Source: Amycolatopsis sp. cg9 (GTDB lineage Bacteria > Actinomycetota > Actinomycetes > Mycobacteriales > Pseudonocardiaceae). From it: DNA of 64,000 bases. Below, in pieces: positions 26,704-35,762 of the stretch. Positions within the stretch are counted from its first letter, which is position 1; each line of letters starts with the position of its first letter. The stretch spans positions 186,001 to 250,000 of the forward strand of contig NZ_CP166850.1 in assembly GCF_041346945.1 (NCBI RefSeq), in the 5' to 3' direction. The position numbers and the translations under genes are program-made. Below the pieces are notes generated by a model. The model ran no database searches. It was not told the DNA's origin and saw nothing but the letters and a program-made list of their open reading frames with translations.

Positions 26704-27782
26704 ACCTCCGCCTGCGGCTGACCGTCCTGTACGGCGGCCTGTTCCTGCTGGCGGGCGTGGCGCTGCTGGGCGTGACGTACTTCCTGTTCACCCGCCAGGT
26801 CGGGCAGCGGGTGGCGATCATTTCGGGCACCCCGCCCCCGGGCGCGCCCCTGCTGCCTTCCCTCGAAGCACTGGACGCCCAGGCCCACCAGCTCCGCGCG
26901 GCGGCGGCGACGTCGTTGCTGACGCAGGGCGCGCTCGCCCTCGCGGCGGTGGCGGTACTGGCGGCGGGCCTGGGCTGGCTGGTGGCGGGCCGCGCACTGG
27001 CCCCGCTGCGCCAGGTGACGGAGACGGCCCGCCGCATCGCCGCGGCCGCCGACCCGGGCGGCCACGCGCGGATCGCGCTGCGCGGACCGGAGGACGAGGT
27101 GAAGGACCTGGCGGACGCGTTCGACGTGATGGTCGAGCGCCTGGACCGCTCGTTCGACGCCCAGCGCAGGTTCGTCGCGAACGCGTCCCACGAGCTGCGC
27201 ACCCCGCTGACGTTGAACCGCTCGGTGGTCGAGGTGGCGATGCACCGCCGGACGGCGTCGGACGACGTCCGGGAGCTGGGCGGCAAGCTGCTGCGGATCA
27301 ACGCCCGCCACGAGCGGCTGATCAGCGGGTTGCTGCTGCTGGCGAAGTCGGAGAGCGCCCTGACCGAACGCTGCCCGGTGGACCTGGCGGCCCTGGTCGC
27401 GCACGTGACGCCCCCGGAGGTCTCCCAGCACCTGGCGGAGGCGGTGACGATCGGCGACGCGCTGCTGCTGGAGCGGCTGGTGCACAACCTGGTGGAGAAC
27501 GCGCTCCGCCACAACAACGAGGAGCGCTGGGTCCGGGTGACCACCCGCAAGAGCCGGAACGGGGTGGAACTGGAGGTGGCGAACAGCGGCCCGGTGATCC
27601 CGCCCCCGGAGGTACCGGCGCTGTTCGACCCGTTCCACCGCCAGGCCCGGGTGGCCGCGGAAGGCGCGGGACTGGGCCTGTCGATCGTCCGCTCGGTGGC
27701 GCACGCCCACGGCGGCGAGGTGGTGGCGAGGGCGCGCGCGGAGGGCGGTCTGGTGGTGGTCGTGACGCTGCCGTCGGGGTGA
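26700..27782 (+). CDS. Membrane sensor histidine kinase
   Basis: A 360-residue kinase with two helices (about 10-30 and 75-98) bracketing a short extracellular loop. HAMP follows, then the H-box NASHELRTPLT with the phosphorylated His near residue 165, the N-box LVHNLVENALRHNNEE and the G-box GAGLGLSIVRSV. The small external loop suggests it senses the membrane rather than a soluble ligand. Partner of the response regulator at 26047, coupled through a 4-nt overlap. Confidence 0.95.
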   Translation: MNLRLRLTVLYGGLFLLAGVALLGVTYFLFTRQVGQRVAIISGTPPPGAPLLPSLEALDAQAHQLRAAAATSLLTQGALALAAVAVLAAGLGWLVAGRALAPLRQVTETARRIAAAADPGGHARIALRGPEDEVKDLADAFDVMVERLDRSFDAQRRFVANASHELRTPLTLNRSVVEVAMHRRTASDDVRELGGKLLRINARHERLISGLLLLAKSESALTERCPVDLAALVAHVTPPEVSQHLAEAVTIGDALLLERLVHNLVENALRHNNEERWVRVTTRKSRNGVELEVANSGPVIPPPEVPALFDPFHRQARVAAEGAGLGLSIVRSVAHAHGGEVVARARAEGGLVVVVTLPSG

Positions 27783-27796
27783 GGGACGCCGGTTCG

Positions 27797-27998
27797 TGCC
27801 GTGCCCGGGCGCCGGTGGGCTCGCCGATCGCACCCTGCCCGCCACGCCCCCGCCCGCAGCACCCGCCGCCCGCGCGAGATCTCCCGCCACCTCGTGGGTG
27901 CCACGCCCGGGCGCCGGTGGGCTCGCCGATCGCACCCTGCCCGCCACGCCCGCCCCGCAGCACCCGCCGCCCGCGTGGGATCTCCTGCCGCCCGGTTC
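27797..27998. repeat. Two tandem copies of a ~102-bp GC-rich repeat
   Basis: GCCCGGGCGCCGGTGGGCTC begins at 27803 and again at 27905, and the copies stay nearly identical through CCGCAGCACCCGCCGCCCGCG. The period is 102 bp. It occupies most of the gap between the kinase (ending 27782) and the chitinase promoter, a stretch of about 390 bp in which I see no convincing gene. Open frames on both strands are products of the repeat's composition. Confidence 0.85.
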
Positions 27999-28120
27999 GT
28001 GCGTTCGTGGCTCGGCGGTCGCGTCACCCTGGCGGCGTCATTCCTCGGGCAAATTTCGGATATCTCGGCGCGTTTCGCCCACGGCCGACAGCGATCCACC
28101 CTTCGTGCCTTGACTTCGTC

Positions 28121-28136
28121 AATGGTCTAGTCCAAT
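28121..28136 (+). promoter_or_regulatory. DasR-type (dre) operator before chitinase
   Basis: AATGGTCTAGTCCAAT is a near-perfect palindrome close to the known DasR-responsive consensus ACTGGTCTAGACCACT. A TTGACT hexamer lies at 28110-28115 just upstream, and the chitinase start is 39 nt downstream, so the site overlaps the likely promoter. DasR is the GntR-family repressor of chitin and N-acetylglucosamine use in actinobacteria, released by amino-sugar phosphates. Confidence 0.8.
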
Positions 28137-28174
28137 GATCTGTCCACCCTCGATCCCCACCGGGAGGACAGCTC

Positions 28175-29386
28175 ATGCGCAAGAGCAGACTGGCCGCCAT
28201 CGGGCTCGCCGCCGCCACTTTCGCCGCCACCGCCGTCAGCCTCGTGCTCGGTGCTCCCGCGGCCACTGCGGCGTTGAGCAACAACTGGTACGCCGCGGCG
28301 CCTTACCTGATGCCCCAGAGCAACAACCCGCCCGATCCGGTCACCGTGATGAACGCGACCGGGCTCAAGGCGTTCCAGCTCGCGTTCATCCTGGCGCCGA
28401 ACGGCGGCGGCTGCAGCCCCACCTGGGACGGCACCGACCCGATCGCCACCGACACCACCGTGGCCGCCGCGATTTCGAAGATCCGCGGGGCGGGCGGGGA
28501 CATCTCCGTCTCCGTCGGCGGGTACGGCGGCACGAAGCTCGGGCAGACCTGCGGCACGGTCGCCGCGACCGCGGCCGCCTACCAGCAGGTCGTCACGAAG
28601 TACTCGCTCAAGGCCATCGACTTCGACCTCGAAGAGCCCGAGTACGAAAACACCGCGGCCATCGCGAACGAGCTCGGCGCGGCGAAGACGTTGCAGGCCA
28701 ACAACCCCGGCCTCTTCGTGTCGGTGACCATGCCGGGCACCGCGGCCGGCACCGGCTGGTTCGGCACGCAGCTGCTCGACCAGGCGAAGTCGATCGGGTT
28801 CACGCCCAACAACTTCTCGATCATGCCGTTCGACGGCGGCTTCAACGGCGGCTCCTCGCAGGTGTCGGCCCTCGAAGCGCTGCACGGCCTGTTGATGTCG
28901 CACCTGGGCTGGGACAGCGCGACGGCCTACTCGCACGAAGGCTTCTCCGGCATGAACGGCAAATCGGACGCCGCCGAGATGTTCTACACCGCGGACTTCC
29001 AGACCGTGTACGACTACGCGACCAGCCACGGCCTCGGCCGCTTCACGTTCTGGTCGGTCAACCGCGACCGCGCCTGCGTCGGGACGACCGACAACGGCGT
29101 CTGCAGCAACGTCCCGCAGAACGACTGGGACTTCACGAAGTTCAGCGTCCGCTTCGCCGGGGCGACGCCGCCCCAGACGACGCCGACCCCGCCGGCCACC
29201 ACGACCCCGACCACTCCGGGCGGCGGCTCGTGCACCGCGGCCGAATGGGACCGGACGAAGGTCTACGTGAAGGACAACGTCGTTTCGCACAACAGCCACA
29301 AGTGGACCGCCAAGTGGTGGACGCAGGGCGAGGAGCCCGGTACCACCGGCGAATGGGGTGTCTGGCAGGACAACGGCGCCTGCTAG
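28175..29386 (+). CDS. Secreted GH18 chitinase with C-terminal chitin-binding domain
   Basis: A 403-residue exported enzyme. Signal peptide (RKSRLAAIGLAAATF to ATA), GH18 catalytic domain (about 35-330) with ISVSVGGYGG and the DxDxE motif AIDFDLEEPE whose Glu is the acid catalyst, a Thr/Pro linker (PPQTTPTPPATTTP) and a CBM5/12 domain of about 48 residues (WDRTKVYVKDNVVSHNSHKW). ATG 28175 follows GGGAGGACAGCTC. Expression is probably induced by chitin breakdown products through the DasR site at 28121-28136. Confidence 0.94.
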   Translation: MRKSRLAAIGLAAATFAATAVSLVLGAPAATAALSNNWYAAAPYLMPQSNNPPDPVTVMNATGLKAFQLAFILAPNGGGCSPTWDGTDPIATDTTVAAAISKIRGAGGDISVSVGGYGGTKLGQTCGTVAATAAAYQQVVTKYSLKAIDFDLEEPEYENTAAIANELGAAKTLQANNPGLFVSVTMPGTAAGTGWFGTQLLDQAKSIGFTPNNFSIMPFDGGFNGGSSQVSALEALHGLLMSHLGWDSATAYSHEGFSGMNGKSDAAEMFYTADFQTVYDYATSHGLGRFTFWSVNRDRACVGTTDNGVCSNVPQNDWDFTKFSVRFAGATPPQTTPTPPATTTPTTPGGGSCTAAEWDRTKVYVKDNVVSHNSHKWTAKWWTQGEEPGTTGEWGVWQDNGAC

Positions 29387-29393
29387 CCGCGGG

Positions 29394-30485
29394 TCAGAAG
29401 TCGAGGTGGGTGTTCTCGCGCTGGACCTCCGGGGTCAGCGCGGGCACCTCGACGACGTGCCGCCCGGCCTGCCGCAGCAGTTCGGTGCCCCGGGCGTCGA
29501 CGAAGACCGGCGGCTCGCGCCACGCGAACACGACGCGCGGGATCCCGGCGTCGAGGATCAGCTGCGTGCAGCTGCGCGGGTGCGAGCTCCGGTTGCTGCA
29601 CGGCTCCAGTGAGCTGTAGATGGTCGCCCCGGCCAGGCGCGGGTCGCCGGCGCACTTGGCGAGGGCGGCTTCTTCGGCGTGGTTCGTCGGATCGCCCTCG
29701 CCGGAGTGCCCGGTGGCGATGACCTCGCCCCCGGCGTCGGTGATCACGGCGCCGACCCGGAAGGTGTGGCTGGGCGGGCAGTCGGCGGCGAGCGCGATCG
29801 CTTCCTTGAGCCGCCGGACGTCCGGCCCGTCCGGCTCGGCCGCGGCGCGGTACTCGAGGATCGCCATCCCCTGCAGTTCCCGGGCCGCGACCAGGGTGAG
29901 CGGCCGCGGGTAGAGCCCGGGCCCGACGAACCGCGGCGCGCCCGGCTGCCCCACGAAGAACGGCGCGATCGCGAGCCGCAGCTCGTCGGCGAGCCCTTCG
30001 GTGAGGAAGCGGGTGTGGATGCCGCCGCCGCCTTCGACCAGCAGCTTCCCGATGCCGCGCTGCCCGAGGTCGTCGAGGACGCGGCCGAAGTCGGGCGGGC
30101 TCCCGGCGTCCACGACGGTGGCGACGCGCTTCAGGTCGCCGGCCGCCGCGGGCGGTGCGTAGACGATCTTTTCGGTGTCCCCCACGGTGAAGAACTGCGC
30201 GTCCGGGTCCAGGCCGCGAGTGGTCACGGTGACCTTGACCGGCTGCTCGGGCTTCCCCCGCTCGACCCGCTGCCGCCGCAGCTCGGGCGACCGGACGAGC
30301 AGCCGCGGGTTGTCGGCCCGGACGGTTCCGGCGCCGACGAAGATCGCGTCCGCCTCGGCCCGCAACCGGTCCACGACGGCGAAGTCGTCCTCTGTGGACA
30401 GTACGAGCCGCTCGGGCGAGGTGTCGTCGAGGTATCCGTCGAGCGACTGCGCGGCGGACAGCAGGACGTGCGGCCGGGAGATCAC
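29394..30485 (-). CDS. Reductase-deaminase fusion, RibD domains in reversed order
   Basis: A 363-residue protein whose N-terminal half is a RibD-C/dihydrofolate-reductase-like reductase (VLLSAAQSLDGYLDD, KLLVEGGGGIHTRFL). Its C-terminal part (about 240-335) is a zinc cytidine-type deaminase (HAEEAAL, then PCSNRSSHPRSC). Canonical RibD has deaminase first and reductase second. It may catalyse the same riboflavin steps or act on a related metabolite. The start GTG 30485 is judged from the reductase alignment; no strong ribosome site is seen. No other rib genes are adjacent. Confidence 0.82.
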   Translation of the reverse strand: MISRPHVLLSAAQSLDGYLDDTSPERLVLSTEDDFAVVDRLRAEADAIFVGAGTVRADNPRLLVRSPELRRQRVERGKPEQPVKVTVTTRGLDPDAQFFTVGDTEKIVYAPPAAAGDLKRVATVVDAGSPPDFGRVLDDLGQRGIGKLLVEGGGGIHTRFLTEGLADELRLAIAPFFVGQPGAPRFVGPGLYPRPLTLVAARELQGMAILEYRAAAEPDGPDVRRLKEAIALAADCPPSHTFRVGAVITDAGGEVIATGHSGEGDPTNHAEEAALAKCAGDPRLAGATIYSSLEPCSNRSSHPRSCTQLILDAGIPRVVFAWREPPVFVDARGTELLRQAGRHVVEVPALTPEVQRENTHLDF

Positions 30486-30570
30486 CCGGCCCAGTATGCC
30501 GTAACGCCTCCGGCCGTCCGGGCGTCCTACGACGTATCCCTGTCGAGCCCATCCCCCGGAGCTGCGGAAC

Positions 30571-30819
30571 ATGACGACGCGAGGCTGGTACAAGGAGCGG
30601 ACGCTCACCACGGTCGACACGGTCGGCCGGGAGGTGTCGGTGACCACCGGACTCACCCGCGACCCCGAAGGCCGCCTGGTCGCGGCGATCGCGATCAGCG
30701 ACGGCCCGACCGCCATCTACCGCCACGCGGCCGACCAGGACGACCGCACGGAACTCCTGACCAACGTCGCCGAGACGGCCAAGGAGCTCAGGAAGCTGGC
30801 GGACGTTCCGCCGCGGTAG
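30571..30819 (+). CDS. Small hypothetical protein
   Basis: An 82-residue soluble protein with a beta-like N-terminal half (VDTVGREVSVTTGLTRD) and a helical end (LLTNVAETAKELRKLAD). ATG 30571 lies 86 bp from the divergent reductase-deaminase start. Its 3' end overlaps the convergent gene at 30788 by 32 bp. I do not recognise a family. Confidence 0.55.
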   Translation: MTTRGWYKERTLTTVDTVGREVSVTTGLTRDPEGRLVAAIAISDGPTAIYRHAADQDDRTELLTNVAETAKELRKLADVPPR

Positions 30820-31183
30820 GGTCCGCGGCCCGGAACCGGCGGCGCAGCTCCTGCCCCGCCGGTGACTCCGGGTCGAACCCGTCGAGCGTGGTCTGGGCGC
30901 CGCCGGCGAAACCGAGCGCGTTGTGGCAGCGGAAGCAGAAGGCGATCTCGAAGAGAACGCCTTCCTCGCCGTGCGCCCTGAGCGCGTACACCGGGTGGTA
31001 GCACCGCATCATCCCGGCGTCCGGGAGGTCGGCGACGAGCTTGACGAGCGCTGTCGCGTCCGCACTCGTCGCCGACTCGAGGACGGGCCCGGGCACGGTC
31101 GTCCACTGTTCCCACTCGCGGTCACCCTCGACGCGGATCAGGTCGACCCGCCGGACGTCCGCCGGTTCGACCGGCAGGAGCAT
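30788..31183 (-). CDS. Hypothetical protein with His/Cys cluster, downstream of proA
   Basis: A 131-residue soluble protein with a MRCYHPVYALRAHG segment and, further on, FCFRCHNALGF, giving three cysteines and three histidines that could bind a metal. ATG 31183 lies 3 nt after the proA stop, so it is cotranscribed with proA. No family was recognised; the CFRC pair might suggest a zinc site. Confidence 0.6.
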   Translation of the reverse strand: MLLPVEPADVRRVDLIRVEGDREWEQWTTVPGPVLESATSADATALVKLVADLPDAGMMRCYHPVYALRAHGEEGVLFEIAFCFRCHNALGFAGGAQTTLDGFDPESPAGQELRRRFRAADPTAAERPPAS

Positions 31184-31186
31184 CGG

Positions 31187-32419
31187 CTAAGCCGGCAGGA
31201 CCGCGTACTGGCGGACGTAGAGATCCGTGTACGTCACCGGGCCGCGGGGACCGGGCACCTTGTCCAGGTTGATGCCGGTTTCCGGAACCGCGAGCAGCTT
31301 GAAGCCGTCGAGGAGGCGGGTCGGGGCGTTCCAGAACACACCGGTGCCGGTGTAGCCGTCGAAGAACGCGTCGGCGGCCGACTCGTCCTCGGTGGCGATG
31401 CCCGCCGCCAGGCCCGACGTCTGCTCGTTGGCGATCCCGACCGCGTCGGCGAGCGCGCCGACCTTGGCCACCGTGACGGTCGCCTCCCGGTCGGAGTCCA
31501 GCGCCCACTCGTAGCCGATGGCGTGCTCGTGCGGGGCCAGCGACGGCGTGACGCCCCGCTCGGCCAGCGCCTCGGAAATCGCCGGCCAGACCTCGTCGTG
31601 GATGCCCTCGTGGATCAGCAGCAGGTTCAGCCGGTTGCAGACCCCGAGCCGGTCGAGGCTGTGGTAGACCAGGTCACGCGCCTTGGTGACGTCCGCGCCG
31701 CGGTCGACGTACAGCACGCCGCCGCCGTCGGCGTGGGCGAGGGTGCGCACGCCGTGGACCGCCGCCTCGGTGGCGAGGGCCCGGGTGCTGTCGCCGCTGC
31801 CGCGCAGGATCACCAGCGGCACCAGGTTCGGCAGCCGGACCAGCGCGGACGCCGCCTCCCGCTCCACCCGCGGCACCAGCTGGACGCAGTCGGCGTCGAT
31901 GCCCGCCTCGGTGAGCGCGGGCGCGATGACGACCTCGCGCAGCCGCTGCGCCGAGCCGAGCGCCGCCGAGCCCGTGCGCAGCACACCGCCGTTGCGCGAC
32001 TTGACCAGCTGCGACGCCACGTCGACGGTCACGTTCGGCCGCGCCTCGTAGTTCGCCCCGATGACGCCGACCGGCCGCCGCCGCTCGACCAGCCGCAGCC
32101 CGCCGTCCAGCGTGGACACCTCGACCGAGCGCTCCTGGTGCGGTGCGCCGGCGAGCAGCCGCAGCTGCTCGGCCATGCCGGTGAGGCGCTCGGGGGTGAT
32201 GGTGAGCCGGTCGAGCAGACCGGCGCTCATCCCCTCGGCCTTCGCGCGTTCGACGTCGGCCTGGTTCGCCTCGAGGATCTCCTCGCGGTGCGCGAGCAGC
32301 CGCTCGGCCATCCCGGTCAGCGCGGCGTCGACGGCCTCGGCGGAAGCGGCGGCGAGCGACGGCGCGGCCAGCTTCGCCGCCCGTGCGCACTCCGCCACGG
32401 CCTTGGCGACCTCGTCCAT
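31187..32419 (-). CDS. proA: Gamma-glutamyl phosphate reductase
   Basis: A 410-residue aldehyde-dehydrogenase-fold enzyme of proline synthesis that reduces gamma-glutamyl phosphate to glutamate semialdehyde with NADPH. Family motifs: RRPVGVIGANYEARPNVTVD, ILRGSGDS, the catalytic Cys in DRLGVCNRLNLLLIH and AVPETGINLDKVPGP near the end. ATG 32419 begins MDEVAKAV. The kinase ProB is not adjacent here. Confidence 0.92.
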   Translation of the reverse strand: MDEVAKAVAECARAAKLAAPSLAAASAEAVDAALTGMAERLLAHREEILEANQADVERAKAEGMSAGLLDRLTITPERLTGMAEQLRLLAGAPHQERSVEVSTLDGGLRLVERRRPVGVIGANYEARPNVTVDVASQLVKSRNGGVLRTGSAALGSAQRLREVVIAPALTEAGIDADCVQLVPRVEREAASALVRLPNLVPLVILRGSGDSTRALATEAAVHGVRTLAHADGGGVLYVDRGADVTKARDLVYHSLDRLGVCNRLNLLLIHEGIHDEVWPAISEALAERGVTPSLAPHEHAIGYEWALDSDREATVTVAKVGALADAVGIANEQTSGLAAGIATEDESAADAFFDGYTGTGVFWNAPTRLLDGFKLLAVPETGINLDKVPGPRGPVTYTDLYVRQYAVLPA

Positions 32420-32474
32420 CGTTCGTCTCCCTCCGCGCGGACCAGCGAGAGACCAGTTTGCCGCATGGGCTCGC

Positions 32475-33257
32475 TCAGGTGGCCACGGGCTCCAGGAGCC
32501 ACAGCCCGCCGGCGATCAGGCAGCTGACCGTCGCCACGGCGAAGACCAGCACCCACAGCACCGGCGGCACCGCGGTGAGCCGGCCGAGCTGGTCGGCGTC
32601 GGAGTCCCGCGCCTGGCCGCGACGGCGTTTCGTCTGCAGCTCGACCACCGGCCGCACGCCACCGAACAGCAGGAACCAGGTCACCAGGTAGCCGAACGGC
32701 GCCTGCACCTCGACCGGCGCGACGAACGCGACCAGCGCGAGCACCACGGCACTGGCGACGACGGTGAACACCCCGTAGGCGTTGCGCACCATCACCAGGA
32801 CACCGAGCAGCAGCAGCGCGATCAGCCCGAGCACGGTGCCGACCAGGTCGTTGCCGAGCAAGCTGGCGAACAGCAGCCCCAGGACCGACGGCGCGAGGTA
32901 CCCGGCCATCGCGGTGAACGCCATGCCCGGCCCCTCGGGCTTGCCGCGCGAGACGGTGACGCCCGAAGTGTCCGAGTGCAGCTTGATGCCCTGCAGCCGC
33001 CGCCCGACGAGCACCGCGGCCAGCGCGTGCCCGGCCTCGTGCACGATCGTGACGACGTTGCGCACCAGCCGCCACGGCGTACCGCCGACGAGCACGACCA
33101 GCAGCGCCACACCGCCGGCGACCAGGGTGATCACCGCGGGCGTCTGGGCCTGTTCGAGCAGCGAACCGGCCGGCGAGGTGTCGGCGGCGGCCGTCCGGAG
33201 GGCTGACAGGGCGTCACCGGCCGGGCTGCCGAGCGCGAGAGGAACGGGCGAACTCAC
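32475..33257 (-). CDS. M50-family (site-2-like) membrane metalloprotease
   Basis: A 260-residue membrane protein with about six helices. The zinc-binding HExxH is TIVHEAGHALAAVLVG (about residues 69-84), and a later GVFTVVASAV helix and LLFGGVRPVVEL follow. It matches the small M50B-like proteins of actinobacteria, which lack a PDZ domain. GTG 33257 has GAGG 6 nt upstream. Such proteases can cut membrane-tethered regulators, but no substrate is suggested by the neighbours. Confidence 0.85.
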   Translation of the reverse strand: MSSPVPLALGSPAGDALSALRTAAADTSPAGSLLEQAQTPAVITLVAGGVALLVVLVGGTPWRLVRNVVTIVHEAGHALAAVLVGRRLQGIKLHSDTSGVTVSRGKPEGPGMAFTAMAGYLAPSVLGLLFASLLGNDLVGTVLGLIALLLLGVLVMVRNAYGVFTVVASAVVLALVAFVAPVEVQAPFGYLVTWFLLFGGVRPVVELQTKRRRGQARDSDADQLGRLTAVPPVLWVLVFAVATVSCLIAGGLWLLEPVAT

Positions 33258-33377
33258 CCGGATACCTCACCACAGGCGACATCTGGCTACGGTGAGTCCC
33301 TGCCGACGGCGGTTTCGCGGGCTCCGGTAGTGGGTCGTGGTGATCTCCTTTCCGCCGGTGGTGATCGAGGGGGAGCA

Positions 33378-33890
33378 ATGGACAGGTTCGAGACGAAGAG
33401 CTTCGCGCTGATGCCCGGTCAGCGGGTCGAGGCCGAGGTCGTCAGCCACCAGCCGTGGGGCGTCTTGGTCCAGATCACCGGCCACGAGGACGACGGCCTG
33501 TCGGCCTCGATCGACATGATCGAGCTGTTCTCCTCGCACACGAGCAGCCACGAGGAACTGCTCGCGCTCTTCCCGCCGGTCGGTTCGCGGGTCGAGGCGG
33601 TGGTCCAGCAGGTCAACCGGTGGCACCCGCCGGTGTCGGTGCGGCTCAGCATCCGCGCCACCGACCTGGCTGCGCTGACCTGGGCCTGCGACTTCTGCGG
33701 GGAGCGGACCACGCTGAGTCCCGGCGGGGACGCTCTCGTCCTCGATGCGCGCAGCAACAACGGTCCGGGGAGCTGCAGCATGGTCGTGCACCGGCAGTGC
33801 CTGGCTCAGCGGATCCGCCCCGAATCCTCCGGCGAACGGGCGCGGGCGCTCAAGATCGGTGAGCGCGACTGGGGTTCTCCTCTCGCTTGA
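33378..33890 (+). CDS. S1-like RNA-binding protein with zinc-site C-terminus
   Basis: A 170-residue protein. The N-terminal half (LMPGQRVEAEVVSHQPWGVLVQI to VSVRLSI) reads as an S1/OB-fold-like domain. The C-terminal part has CDFCGERTTL followed by CSMVVHRQCLAQ, a plausible CxxC...C/HxxxC zinc site. ATG 33378 has GAGGGGGAG just upstream. Binding of RNA is inferred from the fold impression. Confidence 0.65.
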   Translation: MDRFETKSFALMPGQRVEAEVVSHQPWGVLVQITGHEDDGLSASIDMIELFSSHTSSHEELLALFPPVGSRVEAVVQQVNRWHPPVSVRLSIRATDLAALTWACDFCGERTTLSPGGDALVLDARSNNGPGSCSMVVHRQCLAQRIRPESSGERARALKIGERDWGSPLA

Positions 33891-33914
33891 GGCCGGGTTC
33901 GGGCGGTGCTCAGG

Positions 33915-34817
33915 TCATCGGGACTCCCTCAGCCGGGCCTCGCCTTCGACGCGGAACAGGAACGACACCCAGCTCCGGAACGGGGCCCACGCCTCCGCGA
34001 TCTCCGCCAGCTCCGGCACTCCCGCCTCCGGCAGGTGGTACGCGTCGCGCATGATCTCGTGGAGGCGGCCCTCGTCCTGCGGGAAGATGTCCGGGTGGCC
34101 CGCGCCGCGGATCAGGATCAGCTCGGCGCTGAACCGGCCGATTCCCGGGAGGAGCCGCAGCCGGTCCAACGCCTCGTCCGGGGACATCGCCCGCAACGTC
34201 GCCGCGTCCAGTGCTCCCGCGGCCGCCGCCTCGGCGATTCCCCGCAGGCGCTGGACCTTCTGGCCCGACAGGCCCGGCATGAACTCCAGCTCCGCCAGGA
34301 CCGCCGGTGACGGGAACGACGTCAGCCTGCTGCCGCCGACGTCCACCTCCGCACCGTGGCGTTCCGTCAGGCGCCGGCGCAGCCGGACCGCCTGGGTCAT
34401 CCAGACCCGGTGGCTGAGCACCGCCCAGCACGCCGCTTCGTACGGCGAGGCGAACAGCACCGGCCGCAGCCCCGGGTGCAGCTGCTGCAGCAGGGACACC
34501 ACCGGGTCGCGGGCGCCGGCCGCCGTAAAGGCCGTGCCGTCGACGTCCAGCGAGCACATCCGCCGCACCTGGGCCAGGATCGCCGCCGCGTGCTCGGGCG
34601 GGCCGTGCACCGCCACCGCCACCGCGCCGGGTGATCTCTGCCGCAGCACCGCTCCCACCGGCGTCCACGCGCCTTCGAGCGGGAAGGCCACGCGGAGCGC
34701 GCCCGCCTCCGCCGCCGGCTGCCCGGCCGGGGCGAAGCCGGTCAAGAAGCGGGCCGCCGCGGCCAGGTCGAACTCGCCGTGCACCGTGATCTCGCTGTCC
34801 AGCATCGAAGCCGTCAT
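33915..34817 (-). CDS. AlkA-like DNA-3-methyladenine glycosylase
   Basis: A 300-residue base-excision repair glycosylase. An N-terminal AlkA-type domain is followed by a helix-hairpin-helix and GPD segment: LRLLPGIGRFSAELILIRG then GHPDIFPQDE, with an acidic residue where AlkA has its catalytic Asp. It removes alkylated purines. ATG 34817 has GAGGAGGA upstream. It is transcribed divergently from the methyltransferase at 34966. Confidence 0.85.
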   Translation of the reverse strand: MTASMLDSEITVHGEFDLAAAARFLTGFAPAGQPAAEAGALRVAFPLEGAWTPVGAVLRQRSPGAVAVAVHGPPEHAAAILAQVRRMCSLDVDGTAFTAAGARDPVVSLLQQLHPGLRPVLFASPYEAACWAVLSHRVWMTQAVRLRRRLTERHGAEVDVGGSRLTSFPSPAVLAELEFMPGLSGQKVQRLRGIAEAAAAGALDAATLRAMSPDEALDRLRLLPGIGRFSAELILIRGAGHPDIFPQDEGRLHEIMRDAYHLPEAGVPELAEIAEAWAPFRSWVSFLFRVEGEARLRESR

Positions 34818-34965
34818 CTGTCCTCCTCGGATCGGGAACCTCGGCTGCGACGCTAGGAAGGACCACCGACAATTCCGGGACTCGAACGCCTGAGCCCGGC
34901 ATTGTTCACCCGATCGAGTACCTGAGATTTGACATACTGCCGGTATTCGAACCCTGGGAGGGGCC

Positions 34966-35724
34966 GTGCCGACCAGCCGAACCACCGCCCTCGAGCGGCT
35001 GAACGCCCTGCTCGAGAACCCGGCGGAGACCAGCGACGGCTACCTCGACCTGCTGGGCGCCGCGGACCAGGCCGGTCCGCCGACCGGGCTCACCCAGCGC
35101 CTGATGCGCACGACCCTGCTCCCGCAGGTCTACGAGCGGTACTGGCGCCCCGCGCTCGGCCGCGCGCTCAAGGGCCCGCTCGGGCCGAGCATGGCCGGCG
35201 AGGTCCGCCTCGCCACGAGGCTCCTCGGCCTCGAACCCGGGCACACCGCGCTCGACGTCGCCTGCGGCACCGGCCGTTTCACGCGCGCGTTCGGCGCGGC
35301 CGTCGGCGCCGGCGGGCTCGCGATCGGGCTCGACGGCGCCCGCACGATGCTCGCCAAGGCCGTCGCGGAGGCCGGTCCGGACAGCGTCGCCTACCTGCGC
35401 GCGGACGCGGTGCGCCCGCCGCTGAAGGAGTCCACAGTGGACGGCGTCTGCTGCTTCGCCGCCCTCCACATGTTCGCCGAACCGGAAGCGGCGCTGGACT
35501 CCTTCGCGCGCGTGCTGAAACCCGGCGGCCGGATCGTCCTGCTGACCAGCGCCCGCCGCGGCTGGCAGCCCGCGCGCCTGCTCGACTCGGCCGGCGGCCT
35601 CGTGAGCGGGCAGAAGATGTTCGACCGCGGCGAAATCGCGGCGGGCCTGCGCGCCCGCGGCTTCACGGGGATCACCGAGCGGTACGCCGGCGTCACGCAG
35701 ATCGTGGCGGGCCGGCTGGGCTGA
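34966..35724 (+). CDS. Class I SAM-dependent methyltransferase
   Basis: A 252-residue enzyme with the Rossmann SAM-binding motif LDVACGTGRFTRAF (about residues 91-104), GLDGARTMLAKA, LRADAVRPPLKE and a late ARVLKPGGRIVLLTS. It resembles the UbiE/Coq5-like methyltransferase 11 group. GTG 34966 follows GGGAGGGGCC. The substrate is unknown. The IS110 element begins about 40 bp downstream. Confidence 0.88.
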   Translation: MPTSRTTALERLNALLENPAETSDGYLDLLGAADQAGPPTGLTQRLMRTTLLPQVYERYWRPALGRALKGPLGPSMAGEVRLATRLLGLEPGHTALDVACGTGRFTRAFGAAVGAGGLAIGLDGARTMLAKAVAEAGPDSVAYLRADAVRPPLKESTVDGVCCFAALHMFAEPEAALDSFARVLKPGGRIVLLTSARRGWQPARLLDSAGGLVSGQKMFDRGEIAAGLRARGFTGITERYAGVTQIVAGRLG

Positions 35725-35762
35725 CCGCCGCGGATTGTCGGACCCGCCGGTTAGCATCGCCT

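Noticed and set aside
27779..28138. Overlapping short frames on both strands in the tandem-repeat gap
   Set aside because: All are open only because of the repeat's base composition; none has a ribosome site or motif.
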